From NCBI GenBank assembly GCA_003167015.1, contig PMUF01000656.1:1-5766 (forward strand): DNA of 5,766 bases, read 5' to 3'. The translations under genes were made by a program, and so were the position numbers. Origin of the DNA: Chitinophagaceae bacterium (GTDB lineage Bacteria; Bacteroidota; Bacteroidia; Chitinophagales; Chitinophagaceae). A model generated the notes under the pieces. That model was not told where the DNA came from. It was given only the letters and a program-made list of their open reading frames with translations, and ran no database searches. This document shows, piece after piece, positions 4,544 to 5,766 of the stretch (the first letter of the stretch is position 1; each line of letters opens with the position of its first letter).

Positions 4544-5316
4544 CGACTGGCGATGACTTGCCTGAACAAGGTCATTTTTTCCGTCGCAGTCCTGTAGGCA
4601 TGGCTGGTGAAGTACGCGAGCGCCGGCGGCTCAGCGGCCGTTGCGATGCGCAGCAGCGCTTCCGCGGCTTTACCCGGGTCACCGGGCTGTCTGCCGTCGA
4701 CGGAGATGTGCCAGGGCTGCGCCGCTCCGGGGACTCCGGCCGCTCCCGGCATGCCCAACATGCCGGACGTTTGCACCCCCGCCGCTCCGGGCAAGGCCCT
4801 CCTGGAAGGGAGCCGCGTATGAAACCCATCGGATAGCACCGCGGTAACCCTGATGCCCAATGGACGGACATCATCGGCCAGCGTCGCAGACAGATCGATA
4901 GTGGCTTGCCGGGCCGCCGCATAAAAGGCGTGCCCGTGAGGAGTACCGATCGTCACGCCGGTGATGGGCGCAATGTTGATGATATGGCCGGAGCGCTGCG
5001 CCCTCAGCCTTGACATGGCCTTTTGAATGACGGTGATGGTGTGGGCAATGGGTGCGCCGAGACCATACCCCGCGTTGTTGACGACCACATCGATGCGACC
5101 GAAGGCCTCACAGGTTTGGCGGATGGAATCGGCCACCGATTGCTCGTCGGCAAGGTCGGCCTCCAGCGGGAGAAAAGAAAGATGCGGCCGCATCGCTTCA
5201 GCGAGGCCGGTCCCCGGGACAGCAGCCACCCGGTGACCTTCCCGAAGCAGCCTGTTGATCAGCGCTAACCCCAGCCCTTTAGAAACACCTGTCAAATACC
5301 ATACTTTCTTGTCCAT
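4522..5316 (-). CDS. SDR-family oxidoreductase-like protein, catalytically degenerate
   Basis: The 264 residues follow the classical short-chain dehydrogenase plan: TGVSKGLG (9-16, NAD(P)-binding Gly motif), DL..EQSV (54-61), NNAGYG (80-85), RSGHIINI (108-115), Y132, PLGIRVT (152-158) and QPGDPGKAAEALL (210-222). It belongs with the SDRs often found beside AraC regulators in Bacteroidota. Several active-site features are absent. The Ser of the usual NISS motif is replaced (NIAP, 114-117); YxxxK is YAAAR, with Arg136 for the catalytic Lys; and about 20 residues carrying the helix-4 Asn are missing between GAPIAH (87-92) and TVIQKAM. Residues 175-200 hold a Gly/Pro/Ala collagen-like insert. It probably binds a dinucleotide at most. 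Sampled GC is 73-75%, against 40-48% in the neighbouring DUF1269 gene. The start at 5316 puts the Gly motif at the normal distance, and a TAnnTTTG box lies upstream. Confidence 0.75.
   Translation of the reverse strand: MDKKVWYLTGVSKGLGLALINRLLREGHRVAAVPGTGLAEAMRPHLSFLPLEADLADEQSVADSIRQTCEAFGRIDVVVNNAGYGLGAPIAHTITVIQKAMSRLRAQRSGHIINIAPITGVTIGTPHGHAFYAAARQATIDLSATLADDVRPLGIRVTAVLSDGFHTRLPSRRALPGAAGVQTSGMLGMPGAAGVPGAAQPWHISVDGRQPGDPGKAAEALLRIATAAEPPALAYFTSHAYRTATEKMTLFRQVIASRQCATSF
4721..4790. repeat. Three GCCGCTCC(G/C)GG repeats with a hairpin, inside the SDR-like gene
   Basis: GCCGCTCCGG occurs at 4721 and 4781, and GCCGCTCCCGG at 4739. A perfect 8-bp inverted repeat, CCGGCATG (4746-4753) and CATGCCGG (4759-4766), has the 5-base loop CCCAA. 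On the minus strand this DNA encodes the PGAAGV/PGAA collagen-like segment. Slippage expansion or a small GC-rich insert are both possible. Confidence 0.55.
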
Positions 5317-5338
5317 AGTTCAATTGATTCAGCTCACA

Positions 5339-5346
5339 CAAAGGTA
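5339..5346 (-). promoter_or_regulatory. TAnnTTTG -7 box of the SDR-like gene
   Basis: TACCTTTG on the minus strand is an exact match to the Bacteroidota -7 consensus, with the ATG 22 bases further on. No convincing -33 TTTG is found 17-23 bases upstream. The box implies that the SDR gene is transcribed separately from the AraC gene ahead of it. ATTGATT (5323-5329) and AATCAAT (5376-5382) form an inverted repeat flanking it, perhaps operator half-sites. Confidence 0.45.
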
Positions 5347-5398
5347 GCCCCGCACAGACCCCCTGCGGATGCGATAATCAATCGAATAAGTGCAAAAT

Positions 5399-5766
5399 TC
5401 AAACAGCTCCGCCGTTCCGAAAGGCTCCGGGAGTGACCTGAGCGTTCTTTTTGAAGAAATTGATGAAATGGGAGCGTTCTTCGAAGCCCAGGCACCAGGC
5501 GACCTCGCCGATATTCCAATGGGTATGCAGAAGGAGGGTCTTGGCCTCCTGTATCAGTCTTTCGGAGATGAGACGGGTGGTGGTCTTCCCCGACGTTTCG
5601 CGGAGAGCGCGATTCAGGTGGTTGACGTGGACGGACAGCTGGGTGGCGTATTGCGAGGGGGCACGCAGAGCGATCTGCTGGATGGGTGATTCAATAGGGA
5701 ACTGGCGTTCCAGGAGTTCGGTGAACAGGGAGGAGATACGCACGGAAGCATTGGAATTGGCGTAGA
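5399..5766 (-). CDS. AraC-family transcriptional regulator, C-terminal part
   Basis: The frame enters from the right edge and ends at TGA 5401-5399, giving 121 residues. Residues 8-33 (RISSLFTELLERQFPIESP) are a linker typical of Bacteroidota AraC regulators. The double helix-turn-helix follows: first at about 40-72 (YATQLSVHVNHLNRALRETS), second at about 84-115 (NIGEVAWCLGFEERSHFINF, FKKNAQVTPGAFR), with the conserved GF..RSHFI.FFKK signature. The N-terminal sensing cupin is beyond the window. An in-frame GTG at 5743 is not taken as a start because homologous-looking sequence (YANSNAS) continues to the edge. The gene lies 82 bases upstream of the SDR-like gene on the same strand. Such regulators commonly control an adjacent oxidoreductase, so it is the likely regulator of the SDR-like gene (inference). 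Confidence 0.88.
   Translation of the reverse strand, partial: YANSNASVRISSLFTELLERQFPIESPIQQIALRAPSQYATQLSVHVNHLNRALRETSGKTTTRLISERLIQEAKTLLLHTHWNIGEVAWCLGFEERSHFINFFKKNAQVTPGAFRNGGAV

Noticed and set aside
4540..4922. Long frames on both strands across the GC-rich SDR region
   Set aside because: They arise from few stop codons in GC-rich DNA; only the minus-strand frame 4522-5316 shows recognisable motifs.
5390..5765. Plus-strand open frames of about 100 codons opposite the AraC gene
   Set aside because: The minus strand encodes a clear AraC double HTH, and the plus-strand products show no domain.

Overview
The window looks like two kinds of DNA joined together. Roughly bases 1-810 are GC-rich (my hand counts: about 69% over 1-160 and 66% over 621-800). 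They hold the tail of a tyrosine recombinase, a 450-bp non-coding stretch with four direct repeats, and the N-terminal two thirds of a Phd/YefM-type antitoxin preceded by a clear Shine-Dalgarno. This block resembles the accessory DNA of a GC-rich bacterium; Acidobacteria-like is my impression from the protein wording, not a proven source. From about 811 onward (about 52% GC over 821-1000) the genes have the wording and organisation of Bacteroidota, probably a Chitinophagaceae-like soil or freshwater member: a MacB-like permease of the Bacteroidota type, a Crp/Fnr remnant, an HdeD/DUF1269 pair, AraC regulator and SDR, mostly without Shine-Dalgarno sequences and with TAnnTTTG-like promoter boxes.

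Layout: 3-161 recombinase C-terminus with the nucleophilic Tyr; 177-203 AT-rich hairpin; 162-614 repeat region; 615-1811 in-frame fusion of antitoxin N-terminus to the C-terminal half of an ABC permease; 1820-1844 terminator hairpin; 1868-2821 (-) secreted metallo-beta-lactamase-fold hydrolase, apparently intact; 2892-2907 a CRP-type palindrome; 2908-3175 (-) Crp/Fnr pseudogene with a large internal deletion; 3348-3743 shortened HdeD-like membrane protein; 3770-4543 DUF1269 protein with a long coiled coil; 4522-5316 (-) SDR-like protein lacking catalytic residues and carrying a collagen-like insert; 5399-5766 (-) C-terminal part of an AraC-family regulator leaving the window.

The striking feature is how many genes are rearranged. 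Three independent breaks (antitoxin/permease, Crp and HdeD) each fall on or next to a GATC tetranucleotide, which points either to an artefact (religated GATC-cut fragments, chimeric assembly) or, less likely, to repeated break-and-join events in the cell. The most interesting candidate for unexplained biology is the repeat array at 221-559: four degenerate ~37-bp repeats about 90-110 bp apart, with a different short palindrome before each copy, lying between a tyrosine recombinase gene and a toxin-antitoxin gene.

Functionally, the right-hand part suggests a stress/regulatory neighbourhood: an HdeD-DUF1269 envelope-stress operon, an AraC-SDR pair, and a periplasmic hydrolase probably once controlled by a Crp/Fnr-type factor. 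All assignments come from reading the sequence by eye and recalled family features; no database search was possible.
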